DNA of 64,000 nucleotides from Thiosocius sp963759055 (GTDB lineage: Bacteria; Pseudomonadota; Gammaproteobacteria; Chromatiales; Chromatiaceae), in contig CAVWYD010000014.1 in the NCBI GenBank assembly GCA_963759055.1, forward strand, positions 147,752-211,751, read 5' to 3'. The notes beneath the pieces are model-generated. The model did no database searches, was not told where the DNA came from, and was given only the letters and a program-made list of their open reading frames with translations. The translations under genes and the position numbers were made by a program. Of this stretch, positions 1 to 8,912 are shown one piece after another; the first letter of the stretch is position 1; each line of letters starts with the position of its first letter.

Positions 1-681
1 TTGTTCCTGGCAGTGCCGCTGATACTGCGGGACCTGGGGCTTGAGCCGCTGCAACACAGTTACCTGTACCTGCCGGTGATGCTGGGTTCGATCGCGGCGA
101 TGGTGCCGTTCATTATCCTGGCCGAGAAGCGCGGTCTGATGAAGCCGGTCTTCCTGGGCGCGGTCGCGAGCCTGGCACTCGCGCAGCTGGCGCTGGGGAT
201 GTTGACGGCAGAATTCTGGGGCTTCGTGGCGGCACTCGCGCTGTTTTTCACCGCCTTCAACCTGCTCGAGGCAACGCTGCCCTCGATGGTATCCAAGGTC
301 GCCCCGGTCGATGCCAAGGGCACCGCCATGGGGGTTTACTCGACGTCGCAGTTCGCCGGCGCCTTCGTCGGCGGCCTGCTCGGTGGATGGGTTCATCAGC
401 AGTTCGGTCTCGCCGCAGTTTTCCAGGTCGGCACGCTGGTCGGGGTGGTCTGGTTGCTGCTGGCCAGCGGCATGAGAAAACCCGGTCGCTACGCCAGCCG
501 GCTGGTGAATTTCGGCGTCATGGCGCCCGACGGTGCCGGTGATCTGGCGGAACGACTGCGCGGCGTGACCGGTGTGGTGGAGGCGGTGGTGGTGGCCGAT
601 GAGGGGGTGGCCTACCTGAAGGTCGACCGTGACCGGCTAGACAACGTGGCGCTGGATGAAATTGTGGCCCGGCCGGCGTAG
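1..681 (+). CDS. MFS transporter, YajR-like, 3' part
   Basis: This is the C-terminal 226 residues of a major facilitator superfamily transporter; the gene begins before the window, so the N-terminal half is unseen. About six hydrophobic segments are followed, from about residue 165, by a soluble tail containing a ferredoxin-like stretch (GVTGVVEAVVVADEGVAYLKV). That tail matches the cytoplasmic YAM domain of YajR-type transporters. The gene sits just upstream of ssb, an arrangement common in gammaproteobacteria (uvrA - MFS - ssb). Substrate is unknown. The family is clear; the YajR subtype is inferred from the tail. Confidence 0.85.
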   Translation: MFLAVPLILRDLGLEPLQHSYLYLPVMLGSIAAMVPFIILAEKRGLMKPVFLGAVASLALAQLALGMLTAEFWGFVAALALFFTAFNLLEATLPSMVSKVAPVDAKGTAMGVYSTSQFAGAFVGGLLGGWVHQQFGLAAVFQVGTLVGVVWLLLASGMRKPGRYASRLVNFGVMAPDGAGDLAERLRGVTGVVEAVVVADEGVAYLKVDRDRLDNVALDEIVARPA

Positions 682-744
682 ACTGCCGGGCAGTCAAAAA
701 TACCCGGCGCAGCACGGAGGCTGTAGCCGACAAGAGGAGGAAAA

Positions 745-1197
745 ATGGCAAGCAGAGGCGTAAACAAAGTCATCCTGATCGGCAACCTGGGGCAGGATCC
801 CGAGGTGCGTTACATGCCCAACGGGGGTGCCGTGTGCAACATCACCGTGGCGACGTCCGAGACCTGGAAGGACAAGAATACGGGTGAGAGTCAGGAAAAG
901 ACCGAATGGCACCGCGTGGTGATGTTCCGGCGCCTCGCCGAGATCGCCGGCGAGTACCTCAAGAAGGGCTCCAAGGTTTACCTGGAAGGTCGTTTGCAGA
1001 CACGGAAGTGGCAGGATCAGCAGGGCCAGGACCGTTACACCACGGAAATCGTCGCCGACCAGATGCAAATGCTCGACAGCCGCGGCGGCAGCGCCGATTT
1101 CACGCCCTCGCAGCAACGTTCGTCTGCGCCGCAGTCAGATTCGCCGCCACAGGCCGCGCCTGCCGACAGTGGGTTCGAAGACGACATTCCGTTCTGA
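745..1197 (+). CDS. ssb: Single-stranded DNA-binding protein
   Basis: Binds ssDNA as a tetramer during replication, repair and recombination. The 150 residues show the OB fold (about residues 1-110, beginning MASRGVNKVILIGNLGQDPE, with the EWHRVVMF strand), a Gln/Ser/Pro-rich linker and the acidic C-terminal tip DDIPF that recruits partner proteins. The start is fixed by a strong GAGGAGG Shine-Dalgarno a few bases upstream. Length is slightly shorter than E. coli SSB (178) because the linker is short. It lies 63 bp after the MFS gene on the same strand. Confidence 0.97.
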   Translation: MASRGVNKVILIGNLGQDPEVRYMPNGGAVCNITVATSETWKDKNTGESQEKTEWHRVVMFRRLAEIAGEYLKKGSKVYLEGRLQTRKWQDQQGQDRYTTEIVADQMQMLDSRGGSADFTPSQQRSSAPQSDSPPQAAPADSGFEDDIPF

Positions 1198-1770
1198 GGA
1201 CAAGCGAGAAAGGGGGCGGGCCAGATCAGGTCGGCGCGCCTACCGACTCCACCGCCACTTCTTATGTTCTCCGCTTCAGCACAGGCGTTGGCTAGATCAA
1301 TGTGGAGGCGATAGGCGTGCCTGGTATCCAAGTACACGGCACGTTTAATGCCAGCCTCGTTTTGTCTATAAAAAACAATTGTTTATGCTTTGGGTGACAG
1401 GATTCCGGTTCCTGCCTGTAAAGACTGCTGACACATAAATCTGTTATTTCCCAATGGCTTGGCTGTGCCGCAACGATACGTCCGCCCCCCGGGGCGGCCC
1501 CGTGAACCAACTGCCGGATGGGTGTGGATTCAGCGGGGAATTCGGCCTCTCCGACGTAGCCGGCCACCCGCCCGCTCAATCACGGAAAATGGACTCAATA
1601 CCCCATTCTGCAACGGCCGGCCTGTGTATACTTCATGGTCGATTCTGCATCCTTGACCGCCCCGGGTTTGCCACGTGTAAGCTTTGGATCATCCGGTCGC
1701 GGTGGAGCAGACGGACAGACGCTGGCCGAAGCGATGATCAGCAACCGACGGTAGCCCAATGGAGAAAGTA
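1198..1770. other. Intergenic, no gene seen
   Basis: About 570 bp between ssb and the OmpA-like gene. Open frames here lack ribosome-binding sites and recognisable protein features. It should hold the promoter of the following lipoprotein gene, but I could not pick a convincing one. No repeat copy lies here. Confidence 0.5.
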
Positions 1771-2487
1771 ATGAGCGAAGCATCAACAAGCCGTAAACCT
1801 GTACAGATTGCGGCGCCGGTTTTCAGGAAGTCGGCCATAGCTGCCGTCGTCAGCCTCGCGGTGTTCGTGAGCGGCTGCGAGACCAACCCCTTCCAGAACA
1901 CCAATCCCTATACGGGCGAACAACAGGTTAACAAGACGACCAAGGGTGCCGGCATCGGTGCGGCCGCCGGCCTGCTCACCGGCATCATCGTTGGCGGCGA
2001 CCGCAAAAAACTGCTACTGGCGACCGGCATCGGTGCGCTCGCTGGCGGGGGGGTCGGATACTACATGGACCAACAGGACGCCAAGCTGCGCGCCCAACTG
2101 CAGGGAACCGGGGTCAGCGTGACCAAGGTTGGCAACCAGATCACGCTGAACATGCCGGGCAACGTGACCTTTGCCACCAACTCGAGCGACATCTCCGCGA
2201 ATTTCTACGATGTGCTCAATTCCGTGGCGCTGGTGCTCAACGAATTCGACAAAACCTACGTGGACGTGATCGGCCACACCGACAGCACCGGTTCCATGGA
2301 GCTCAACCAGCGGCTCTCGGACCAACGTGCCACCAGCGTGGCTCGTTACCTCACGAGCCAGAAAGTACTCCAGGCGCGCGTCCTGACCCGCGGTATGGGG
2401 CCGAATTCACCGGTTGCGTCGAACGACACGCCGGAAGGGCGCGCGCTAAACCGGCGTGTGGAGATCATCCTGACCCCGATCACCTGA
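1771..2487 (+). CDS. OmpA-family outer membrane lipoprotein (YiaD-like)
   Basis: 238-residue lipoprotein with a signal peptide ending in a lipobox (VFVSGC), a glycine-zipper segment (GAGIGAAAGLLTGIIVG) and a C-terminal OmpA domain that binds peptidoglycan (GHTDSTGSMELNQRLSDQRA, then NRRVEI near the end). Likely anchors the outer membrane to the wall. I chose the ATG at 1771 because GGAG lies about 6 bases before it; an in-frame ATG at 1759 overlaps that Shine-Dalgarno and is less likely. The architecture matches YiaD/Pcp-type proteins. Function is assigned from family only. Confidence 0.9.
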   Translation: MSEASTSRKPVQIAAPVFRKSAIAAVVSLAVFVSGCETNPFQNTNPYTGEQQVNKTTKGAGIGAAAGLLTGIIVGGDRKKLLLATGIGALAGGGVGYYMDQQDAKLRAQLQGTGVSVTKVGNQITLNMPGNVTFATNSSDISANFYDVLNSVALVLNEFDKTYVDVIGHTDSTGSMELNQRLSDQRATSVARYLTSQKVLQARVLTRGMGPNSPVASNDTPEGRALNRRVEIILTPIT

Positions 2488-2503
2488 TCTCCCGGTCTGG
2501 CGC

Positions 2504-2538
2504 AACAGGCAATGCATGAGGGGACTCACTTGCCTGTT
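2504..2538. terminator. Hairpin between convergent genes
   Basis: A 9-bp perfect stem (AACAGGCAA / TTGCCTGTT) with a 17-base loop lies between the convergent OmpA-like gene and ksgA. No clear U-tract follows on either side, so it is only a possible terminator. It overlaps the alternative, frameshift-corrected 3' end of ksgA. Confidence 0.35.
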
Positions 2539-2550
2539 CACTGCCGGCCG

Positions 2551-3327
2551 TTATCGACGGCCTGTTGCAGGCGGATCAAATCCTGTAATCGACAGAGACT
2601 CGGTCCTGATGCCGGGGTCTATGCCCAGCGTGCGGATCTGATCACCGTCGAGCAGGCCTTTTAGATTGTTGCGCAGGGTCTTGCGGCGCTGGCGGAATGC
2701 CGTAGTAACGAGTGCGCTGAAGGCCTCGATATCCTCGGCCGCAACCAGTGGCTCGGGGAGTGGCCGCAGGCGCACCACGCTCGAATCCACCTTCGGCGGC
2801 GGATCGAAGGACTCCGGCCCGATATCGAACAATGGCGTGATCTCGCAGCTGACCTGCAGCATCACCGAGAGCCGGCCGTAGGTCTTTGAGCCGGGGCCCG
2901 CCGCCATGCGGTCGACCACCTCTTTCTGCAGCATGAAGTGCATGTCTTCGATGGCGTCCGCCTGCTCGACCAGATGAAAGAGCAGAGGAGTCGAAATGTT
3001 ATAGGGCAGATTACCGATCAGGCGCAGGCGCCTGTCGTCGGTTCGCAGGCTGCGGAAATCGAACTTCAATGCGTCTGCGTTATGTAACTGCAGGCTGCCG
3101 AAGGGTGCACAGCTTTGCCGCAGTGGCTGCAGCAGGTCACGGTCGAGTTCAATCGCATCCAACTCACCCGCTCGCTGCAGCAGACCGCGCGTGAGCGCCC
3201 CCTGGCCCGGACCGATCTCGACCAGCCTCTGACCGGGCTGCGGATCGATGTAAGACAGGATGCGTTCGATCACGCCCTGGTCGTGCAGAAAGTTCTGGCC
3301 GAACCTTTTCCTGGGACGGTGGCTCAA
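2551..3327 (-). CDS. ksgA: 16S rRNA (adenine1518/1519-N6)-dimethyltransferase, 3' frameshift
   Basis: RsmA/KsgA dimethylates two adenines in the 3' hairpin of 16S rRNA late in 30S assembly. Seen: RKRFGQNFLHDQ at the N terminus, SAM-binding VEIGPGQGALT (about residues 36-46) and catalytic NLPYNIS (about 105). Start is TTG at 3325-3327 with GGAAGG 8 bases upstream. The last ~12 residues of this frame are atypical; removing one base at about 2589 gives a KsgA-like end (LQDLIRLQQAV...) and a stop at 2538-2540. So there is a one-base insertion or a sequencing error. The first ~35 bases of the gene are shared, antisense, with a dispersed repeat family. Confidence 0.93.
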   Translation of the reverse strand: MSHRPRKRFGQNFLHDQGVIERILSYIDPQPGQRLVEIGPGQGALTRGLLQRAGELDAIELDRDLLQPLRQSCAPFGSLQLHNADALKFDFRSLRTDDRRLRLIGNLPYNISTPLLFHLVEQADAIEDMHFMLQKEVVDRMAAGPGSKTYGRLSVMLQVSCEITPLFDIGPESFDPPPKVDSSVVRLRPLPEPLVAAEDIEAFSALVTTAFRQRRKTLRNNLKGLLDGDQIRTLGIDPGIRTESLSITGFDPPATGRR

Positions 3328-3456
3328 GGGGTTAGCCTTCCAAATGCGAGAGATTACAGACGATTATGAAGGAGTGGGTTGGGAATGCCCACGGGGATCA
3401 GTCGGTTAGGTGCTCGTGGGAGAAGCGAGTGGGTCGCTTCGATTTTCGCGGCGGTC
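3292..3456 (+). repeat. Dispersed ksgA-start repeat, copy 1 (at ksgA itself)
   Basis: Copy covering the real ksgA start and leader. Reading the plus strand: the antisense of the first ksgA codons (TGGCCGAACCTTTTCCTGGG onward), GGTTAGCCTTCC, a middle that mixes subtypes A and B (GGGAATGCCCACGGGGATCA is B-type), then the common right end GGTCGCTTCGATTTTCGCGG. It lacks the left arm found in other copies because ksgA coding sequence continues there. It is the probable source of the ksgA-derived core. Confidence 0.8.
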
Positions 3457-3662
3457 GGAATTGGCAATATCACTCGAAGGCAACTGCAGCACCTGCAACT
3501 CAGCCAAGGGCACTGGCTTCGCTGCCGGCGAACGCGGCAGGGGCGCGATCGGGCTATCGCCTGAAATGATCTGAGATACGCGCCGGGCTGTTCCCTCTGG
3601 GTCAGTTCGAATGATCAGGCCATTCCTGCTATAAGCCCTGACAACAACCAGAGGAGAATCCA

Positions 3663-4772
3663 ATGAAGTGTAAGGCCGCAGTGGCATGGGAGCCCAAGCA
3701 ACCCCTACAGATCGAGGAAATTGAAGTCGAGGGGCCGCGCGAGGGCGAGGTATTGCTGAAAGTGGTCGCCTCTGGAGTCTGCCACACGGACGCTTTCACG
3801 CTATCCGGTGAAGATCCGGAAGGGGCCTTTCCTTGCGTGCTTGGTCATGAGGGGGGCTGTGAGGTGGTGGAATGCGGCCCTGGCGTTAAGACCCTGCGGC
3901 CCGGTGACCATGTGATTCCCCTGTATATCCCCGAGTGCGGCGAGTGCGAATACTGCAACTCGACCAAATCCAACCTCTGCCAGTCCATCGCGGGTACCGT
4001 TTGGACCGGTTACATGCCCGATGGCACTCGCCGCTTTTCGCAAAAGGGCAAGCCGATCTACCATTACATGGGTTGTTCGACCTTCGCCGAGTACACCGTG
4101 GTGCCGGAGATCGCGCTGGCCAAGATCAACAAGGCTGCGCCACTGGACAAGGTCTGCCTGCTTGGATGTGGTGTTACCACGGGCATTGGCGCTGTACTCA
4201 ACACGGCCAAGGTCGAGCCCGGTTCCACGGTCGCCGTATTCGGACTCGGTGGGATCGGGCTTTCCGTTGTGCAGGGCGCCGTGATGGCCAAGGCGTCTCG
4301 CATTATCGCGATCGACCTGAATCCTGCTAAATGGGAGATGGCCAAGGCCCTTGGCGCGACTGATTTCGTCAATCCTGCCGACGTCAATGGTAGCGTGGTC
4401 GAACATATCGTCGAGTTGACCAAGGGCGGCGTTGAATACTCCTTCGAGTGCATCGGTAACGTGCAGGTGATGCGCGATGCGCTGGAATGCACGCGTACCG
4501 GTTGGGGTGTATCGACCATCATCGGCGTGGCCGGGGCAGGGCAGGAGATCAGCACCCGCCCCTTCCAACTTGTTACCGGACGCACCTGGAAGGGCAGTGC
4601 CTTCGGCGGTGTGAAGGGGCGGACTGAACTACCAGGCTATGTCGATCGCTACATGAGTGGCGAAATCGAACTCGACAGCATGGTGACCCATACGATGGGT
4701 CTCGAAGACATCAATCGTGCATTCGATCTGATGCACAGCGGTGAGAGTATCCGCTCAGTCATCATCTTTTGA
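3663..4772 (+). CDS. frmA: S-(hydroxymethyl)glutathione dehydrogenase (class III ADH)
   Basis: Zinc-dependent class III alcohol dehydrogenase that oxidises S-hydroxymethylglutathione (from formaldehyde + glutathione) to S-formylglutathione with NAD+. 369 residues, full length. Visible: catalytic zinc region GVCHTDAFTLSG and GHEGGCEVVECG, structural zinc cysteines (CGECEYCNSTKSNLC) and Rossmann GLGGIGLSVVQG. A Shine-Dalgarno AGAGGAG precedes the ATG. frmB follows after 7 bp, so the two form a formaldehyde detoxification operon. No frmR repressor lies beside it. Confidence 0.96.
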   Translation: MKCKAAVAWEPKQPLQIEEIEVEGPREGEVLLKVVASGVCHTDAFTLSGEDPEGAFPCVLGHEGGCEVVECGPGVKTLRPGDHVIPLYIPECGECEYCNSTKSNLCQSIAGTVWTGYMPDGTRRFSQKGKPIYHYMGCSTFAEYTVVPEIALAKINKAAPLDKVCLLGCGVTTGIGAVLNTAKVEPGSTVAVFGLGGIGLSVVQGAVMAKASRIIAIDLNPAKWEMAKALGATDFVNPADVNGSVVEHIVELTKGGVEYSFECIGNVQVMRDALECTRTGWGVSTIIGVAGAGQEISTRPFQLVTGRTWKGSAFGGVKGRTELPGYVDRYMSGEIELDSMVTHTMGLEDINRAFDLMHSGESIRSVIIF

Positions 4773-4779
4773 GGCCGAA

Positions 4780-5619
4780 ATGAAACCGATCGAGCATATC
4801 AAGGAATTCGGCGGCTACCTGAACCGCTATACCCATGACTCCGTCAGTTGCGGATGCGAGATGACCTTTTCGGTCTACCTGCCGCCACAGGCGCAGACGC
4901 AGCAGGTGCCGGCACTGTATTGGCTGTCCGGCCTGACCTGCACCGACGACAATGTGCGGGTGAAGGCGGGTGCCCAGCGCTATGCCGCTGAACATGGGCT
5001 GGCGCTGGTGATGCCGGATACCAGCCCACGTGGCGAAGACGTGGCCGACGATCCGGAACGTTACGACCTCGGTAAAGGCGCCGGCTTTTATGTCAATGCC
5101 AGCCGAGAGCCATGGGCGTCTCACTATCGGATGTATGACTATGTCACCGAAGAGCTGCCGGAACTGCTCGAGTCATCGCTTCCGCTGCGGTCGGGGCGCA
5201 AGTCGATCAGTGGCCACTCCATGGGCGGGCATGGTGCGCTGATCTGTGCCCTGAAAAATCCTGAGGCCTATCGGTCGGTATCGGCGTTTTCGCCGATCTG
5301 CCATCCAATGGCGTGCGCTTGGGGCCAGGGCTGCTTTGGCGCTTATCTGGGTGATGACCGCGAGCGCTGGTCGCCGTACGACGCCGTCGAGCTGATCAAT
5401 GCCGGTGCAAGACTGCCGGGGATACTCGTTGACCAGGGCACCGCTGACGAGTTTCTCGATGAAGGGCAGTTGCTGCCAGAAACACTGGAGGCAGCCTGCG
5501 AGCGGGCGGGGATAACTCTGCAGCTACGTCGACAGTCGGGTTACGACCACAGTTATCATTTCATCGCGACCTTCATCGGCGAGCACATGGCATACCATGC
5601 TGAGGCATTAAAGGCTTAG
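4780..5619 (+). CDS. frmB: S-formylglutathione hydrolase
   Basis: Esterase-D family serine hydrolase that releases formate and glutathione from S-formylglutathione, the second step after FrmA. 279 residues. Nucleophile elbow GHSMGG, acid region DQGTADEFLD and catalytic histidine in YDHSYHF are visible. I start at the ATG at 4780 (MKPIEHIKEFGGY) because GAGG lies 5 bases upstream and the family begins here; the longer frame from 4741 overlaps frmA. Likely co-transcribed with frmA. Confidence 0.95.
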   Translation: MKPIEHIKEFGGYLNRYTHDSVSCGCEMTFSVYLPPQAQTQQVPALYWLSGLTCTDDNVRVKAGAQRYAAEHGLALVMPDTSPRGEDVADDPERYDLGKGAGFYVNASREPWASHYRMYDYVTEELPELLESSLPLRSGRKSISGHSMGGHGALICALKNPEAYRSVSAFSPICHPMACAWGQGCFGAYLGDDRERWSPYDAVELINAGARLPGILVDQGTADEFLDEGQLLPETLEAACERAGITLQLRRQSGYDHSYHFIATFIGEHMAYHAEALKA

Positions 5620-5730
5620 CCTGCAAATTGCATGAAGGCGGACGCACCTAACGAGGTTGGTGACGTCGCGAAGGGCGTTTGATTCGTCTTCGGCCTTTGT
5701 TTCTGCCGTTACGTTTTGTCCTGTTTGGGT

Positions 5731-5798
5731 GTTGAATTGCATTCAACATTGAACCACCTTTGCATCTAAGGTTGATCCGGTCATGAGCTTCTATTTGT
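5731..5798 (+). repeat. MITE, truncated copy
   Basis: Begins with the element's left end GTTGAATTGC and follows the full copies for about 60 bases (AACATTGAACCAC, TTTGCATC), then diverges. No right terminal repeat is found. It abuts and overlaps the 3' end of the truncated DUF3768 gene, supplying that gene's last codons. Confidence 0.7.
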
Positions 5799-6041
5799 TT
5801 GAAACTCATCAACGCGCATGATTGTCAGCACACGGACTGTGACTGACGGATCAGCGGGATCCGGGGAGTGGAACTCCAGGTTCCGGTAGTAGTAGTCGAT
5901 CTTCCAGTAGTAGTCCTCACCACTGACGGTGAATCGGCCCATATCGTGCTCACCGCAGGGATACGCTGCGTTGCGAGAACTATAATCGCGGAACCTGAGT
6001 ACGGATAGATTGACTAAACCCCTACTAACATTCGGAATCAC
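5781..6041 (-). pseudogene. DUF3768 family protein, N-terminally truncated
   Basis: 86-residue frame with the conserved C-terminal half of DUF3768: GEHDMGRF, WKIDYYY, then SPDPADPSVTVRVLTIM. The N-terminal strand region of this family (a GRVVMTRGV-type motif) is missing. The usual end of the protein shortly after LTIM is replaced by residues read from the adjacent MITE remnant. A second, differently decayed copy lies at 8913-9309. Function of DUF3768 is unknown. Probably no longer functional. Confidence 0.65.
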
Positions 6042-6058
6042 CGAACAACGCTAGACCT

Positions 6059-6844
6059 GTGAAATCCGCTCACCGCAAGAAGCGCCACTGGTTCGTACGC
6101 TGGACCGCCACACTCACCCTGCTCATTGGGCTTTTACTGATGGGACCGGTTTTTGCTCTGTTGTTCGGCGAAATTGATCTCGACACCCACTGGAGTCACG
6201 CCAGCCTCCACAGCACCGGGATGGCGCCGGATCCTCTGGATACACCAGAAGCGGTGGTGCAGGTCTATGCGGCGCGCGCCTACAACTGGCGAGGCGCCTT
6301 CGGCTCCCACAGTTGGATATCGGTAAAACCCAAAGGCGGTCATCAGTACACGGTTTACCAGTTGATCGGTTGGCGGCTGCGCTCCTCCACTTCAGCGGTC
6401 AGCATCCGGGAAGGAGGGCCCGCTGACTTTCTCTGGTTCAATTCGGAGCCGACGCTGCTGGTGGAGCATCGTGGCGAAGAGGCGGACAAGATGATTCCGC
6501 TGATCCAACAAGCGGTGCGCGACTACCCCTACGCTCACCAATACCGGGTGTGGCCTGGGCCCAACAGCAATACCTTCATTGCTTGGGTGGCGCGCCAGGT
6601 ACCGGTGTTGCGCCTGGACCTGCCCGCCACAGCCATCGGCAAGGATTACCTCGCCAATGGCGACTGGACGGCCCCCATGCCCAGTGGCACCGGCAGCCAG
6701 GTTTCACTATACGGTCTGCTGGGTGCCGGGCTGGCCCTAGAGGAAGGTATCGAGTTCAACCTCCTGGGCCTATCCTTTGGCATCGATGTCAATGATCTAG
6801 CGCTGCGAGTACCTGGCTGGGGACATGTTCCAGCTCTCGACTAG
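6059..6844 (+). CDS. DUF3750 domain protein, membrane-anchored
   Basis: 261 residues: one N-terminal transmembrane helix (about 15-35), then a periplasmic domain matching DUF3750, with YNWRGAFGSHSWISVKP, YTVYQLIGWR and the signature WPGPNSNTFIAW, followed by LPATAIGKDY. Role unknown; the family resembles a small hydrolase or peptidase-like fold, but I make no functional claim. Start is GTG at 6059 with no clear Shine-Dalgarno, so the start is uncertain. It is divergent from the DUF3768 remnant. Confidence 0.8.
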   Translation: MKSAHRKKRHWFVRWTATLTLLIGLLLMGPVFALLFGEIDLDTHWSHASLHSTGMAPDPLDTPEAVVQVYAARAYNWRGAFGSHSWISVKPKGGHQYTVYQLIGWRLRSSTSAVSIREGGPADFLWFNSEPTLLVEHRGEEADKMIPLIQQAVRDYPYAHQYRVWPGPNSNTFIAWVARQVPVLRLDLPATAIGKDYLANGDWTAPMPSGTGSQVSLYGLLGAGLALEEGIEFNLLGLSFGIDVNDLALRVPGWGHVPALD

Positions 6845-7376
6845 ACTCCACGTTTTGGGCGGGGCTGCCAGTCAGTGACACGTCTTGTCACCCCAGGTGG
6901 TATCAAGGCGCTTGTCACGCCTTCATGCCGAGCATTAGTCGTTGCAAGGGATGGAGTTGTTCTTGACGTAACCCTGGTGAAGCACCCTGTTCTTTTCATG
7001 GGGTAAATGGTTCTGTGGTCAAGGATGAGAGTCACCTGTCCATTCTGAAAATTGAATCAAGTCCCATCCTTGGCGATTCTCGAATAATGCGTCTATGCCG
7101 CCAATCGTCCGTAGCGATGATGTAGCCCACCCACAAAGGGAAATGCGGTCACTTTGCCTAAGTCCGGCGGTTAAACAGTGCGCGGCTTGGGCGAATCTTT
7201 ACTCAGCGATAGATGCGTCCTGGCTTTTCTCTTTGCGCTTGCTTCTGGCCCGAATGCCCAGCTATGAAGCACCGGCATGTCAAACGATCGGACTATGTCA
7301 AGAATGGAGCGCCGGGCGGCAATTCGATCGGTCCGTGTTGTATCCTTGAAGGCCAGAGTAAATGCCGTAGTAGTTT
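6845..7376. other. Intergenic, no gene seen
   Basis: About 530 bp without a supportable gene. Short frames have no family features or ribosome-binding sites. No copy of either repeat family was found here. Confidence 0.45.
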
Positions 7377-7937
7377 ATGGCACTAGTTCCCGGGAGGTTT
7401 CGCTTGGCACGCAGCTATCAAAGGCTCTATGGCGCCGCTTCGATACTAGCGGTCATGTTCTGTCTTTCTGTACAGGCATTCGCAATCGTTTCGTCCGACG
7501 TCTTTTCGACTGTTGGGGTGCAGCAGCCTTCACCGTCGTTGTCACCGACTGAGGTCGTCAAGATACAGGTAGCGGCCCTCAAGGTGAACGACGCCAGCAA
7601 TTCGGGGATCGAACTGACCTTTCGCTTCGCCTCGCCGGAGAACCGCTCAACGACAGGACCTCTAGAACGATTCATCCGCATGGTTCGATCGTCACCCTAT
7701 GATCGCCTCATCAATCACCGGAGTGTGGCCTATGGGCCAATACGTATCTCCGGTGATGACGCGTCCCAAGAGGTGACGGTAGAGGATATGCTTGGCGAAA
7801 AGACGACTTACCTATGGGTCTTGGGTCGACAAGACAATGGAAAGTACGCCGACTGTTGGATGACCGACGCTGTCCTCCCTTTGACTCGTCCGAAGCCTCG
7901 TCGAATGGCCTGGACATTGAGCCTTCCAAAAGTCTGA
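7377..7937 (+). CDS. DUF4864 domain secreted protein
   Basis: 186 residues with a signal-peptide-like hydrophobic segment (about 18-37), then a DUF4864-type domain: LSPTEVVKIQVAALKVND, FRFASPENRSTTGPLERF, MVRSSPYDRLINH. Similar proteins occur in bacteria and plants; function is unknown. The last residues (LPKV, stop) are encoded by the left edge of a dispersed repeat (copy 2), so the repeat has set the gene's stop codon. No strong Shine-Dalgarno is seen; the true start may be an internal codon nearer the signal peptide. Confidence 0.7.
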   Translation: MALVPGRFRLARSYQRLYGAASILAVMFCLSVQAFAIVSSDVFSTVGVQQPSPSLSPTEVVKIQVAALKVNDASNSGIELTFRFASPENRSTTGPLERFIRMVRSSPYDRLINHRSVAYGPIRISGDDASQEVTVEDMLGEKTTYLWVLGRQDNGKYADCWMTDAVLPLTRPKPRRMAWTLSLPKV

Positions 7938-8046
7938 GAAATTAAGGCGTCAAGTTTCGGGCAAAACCAAAGGTCTGCGCAAATCAGGGCGTTACGAATG
8001 CGTGGGCGAAGAGAGTGGGTCGCTTCGATTTTCGCGGCGGTTGAAA
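7920..8046 (+). repeat. Dispersed repeat, copy 2 (subtype A, no ksgA core)
   Basis: Subtype A middle (AGCCTTCCAAAAGTCTGAG, GTTTCGGGCAAAACCAAAGG, CTGCGCAAATCAGGGCGTTA) plus the common right end GGTCGCTTCGATTTTCGCGG. The ksgA-derived core and left arm are absent. Overlaps the end of the DUF4864 gene. Confidence 0.85.
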
Positions 8047-8212
8047 TCACTGGCATGAAAAGAGACCTGCATGTTTTCGTATAACCTACCAGAAGACTGC
8101 TAAAGCGCCAGACTAAGCTGTCGCAAGCCGGTTTTCGCGGAAACGTTGCGGCAGTAGCCGTGATGGCGCCCGGCCAGTTTCAAACATGCTTGAATGAGCG
8201 AGGTGGGATCCG

Positions 8213-8875
8213 ATGGTGTGCCGTTTAGCCCGGGCTATACGTTCAGGGCTTATCGCTGGAGTACTGTTGGCATTGCCAGCCATGGCAGGCGATTGGCGAC
8301 CCGTGCCCAATGGTGAGGATGTATTTGTTCAGCGACGGGAGTACCAGGGCTCGGCGCTGCAGGAAATCAGGGGGGTTACCAGATTAAAGGCGTCCCTTAA
8401 TGCCGTCATGGCGTTGCTAAAAGACGCGCAGTTCAATCGCCACTGGGTTTACCGGAGTGGAGGCGCCACGATTCTAAAAGAAAACGGTTACAAGCAGGCC
8501 TATGTCTATGGAGTCGTGGATGCACCATGGCCTATGCAGGACCGTGATACGGTGGTGCGTTTCGACTACTGGCAGCACCCGGAGTCCGCAGAAATCACCA
8601 TTACAATCACCAATTTTCCAGCGTTTATAGAACCTGAAAGCCAGTTTATACGGGTGCCTGATTTCGGTGGCTTCTGGCGGCTAAGACCCCAGGCAGATGG
8701 CTGGGTGGAAGTGACCTACCAGGTGTATGGTGATCCGGGCGGCTGGATACCGGTGTGGTTGGCCAATTACGCGGCAATCACATCAGTTACCAGGACTTTG
8801 AAGAATATGACTTCGGCGGTCAGGCGTTATTCAGGCGCCAGATCGGAGTTTGTTAGAGAAGCGTCGGCCGATTGA
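8213..8875 (+). CDS. START-domain (lipid transfer-like) secreted protein
   Basis: 220 residues: signal peptide (cleaved near LPAMAG), then a START domain. Family-typical pieces are HWVYRSGGATIL, VVDAPWPMQDRDTVVRF and the C-terminal helix with VWLANYAAITSVTRTLKNM. Bacterial START proteins bind hydrophobic ligands in the periplasm; the ligand here is unknown. GAGG about 10 bases before the ATG supports the start. Confidence 0.85.
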   Translation: MVCRLARAIRSGLIAGVLLALPAMAGDWRPVPNGEDVFVQRREYQGSALQEIRGVTRLKASLNAVMALLKDAQFNRHWVYRSGGATILKENGYKQAYVYGVVDAPWPMQDRDTVVRFDYWQHPESAEITITITNFPAFIEPESQFIRVPDFGGFWRLRPQADGWVEVTYQVYGDPGGWIPVWLANYAAITSVTRTLKNMTSAVRRYSGARSEFVREASAD

Positions 8876-8912
8876 CATCGCGCTCTGGCCCGCTGGTCCA
8901 GGTCCGTCAATG

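Noticed and set aside
3801..4568. 255-residue open frame on the minus strand opposite frmA
   Set aside because: It is antisense to a clearly recognised enzyme, with no family features, and reflects GC-rich codon bias.
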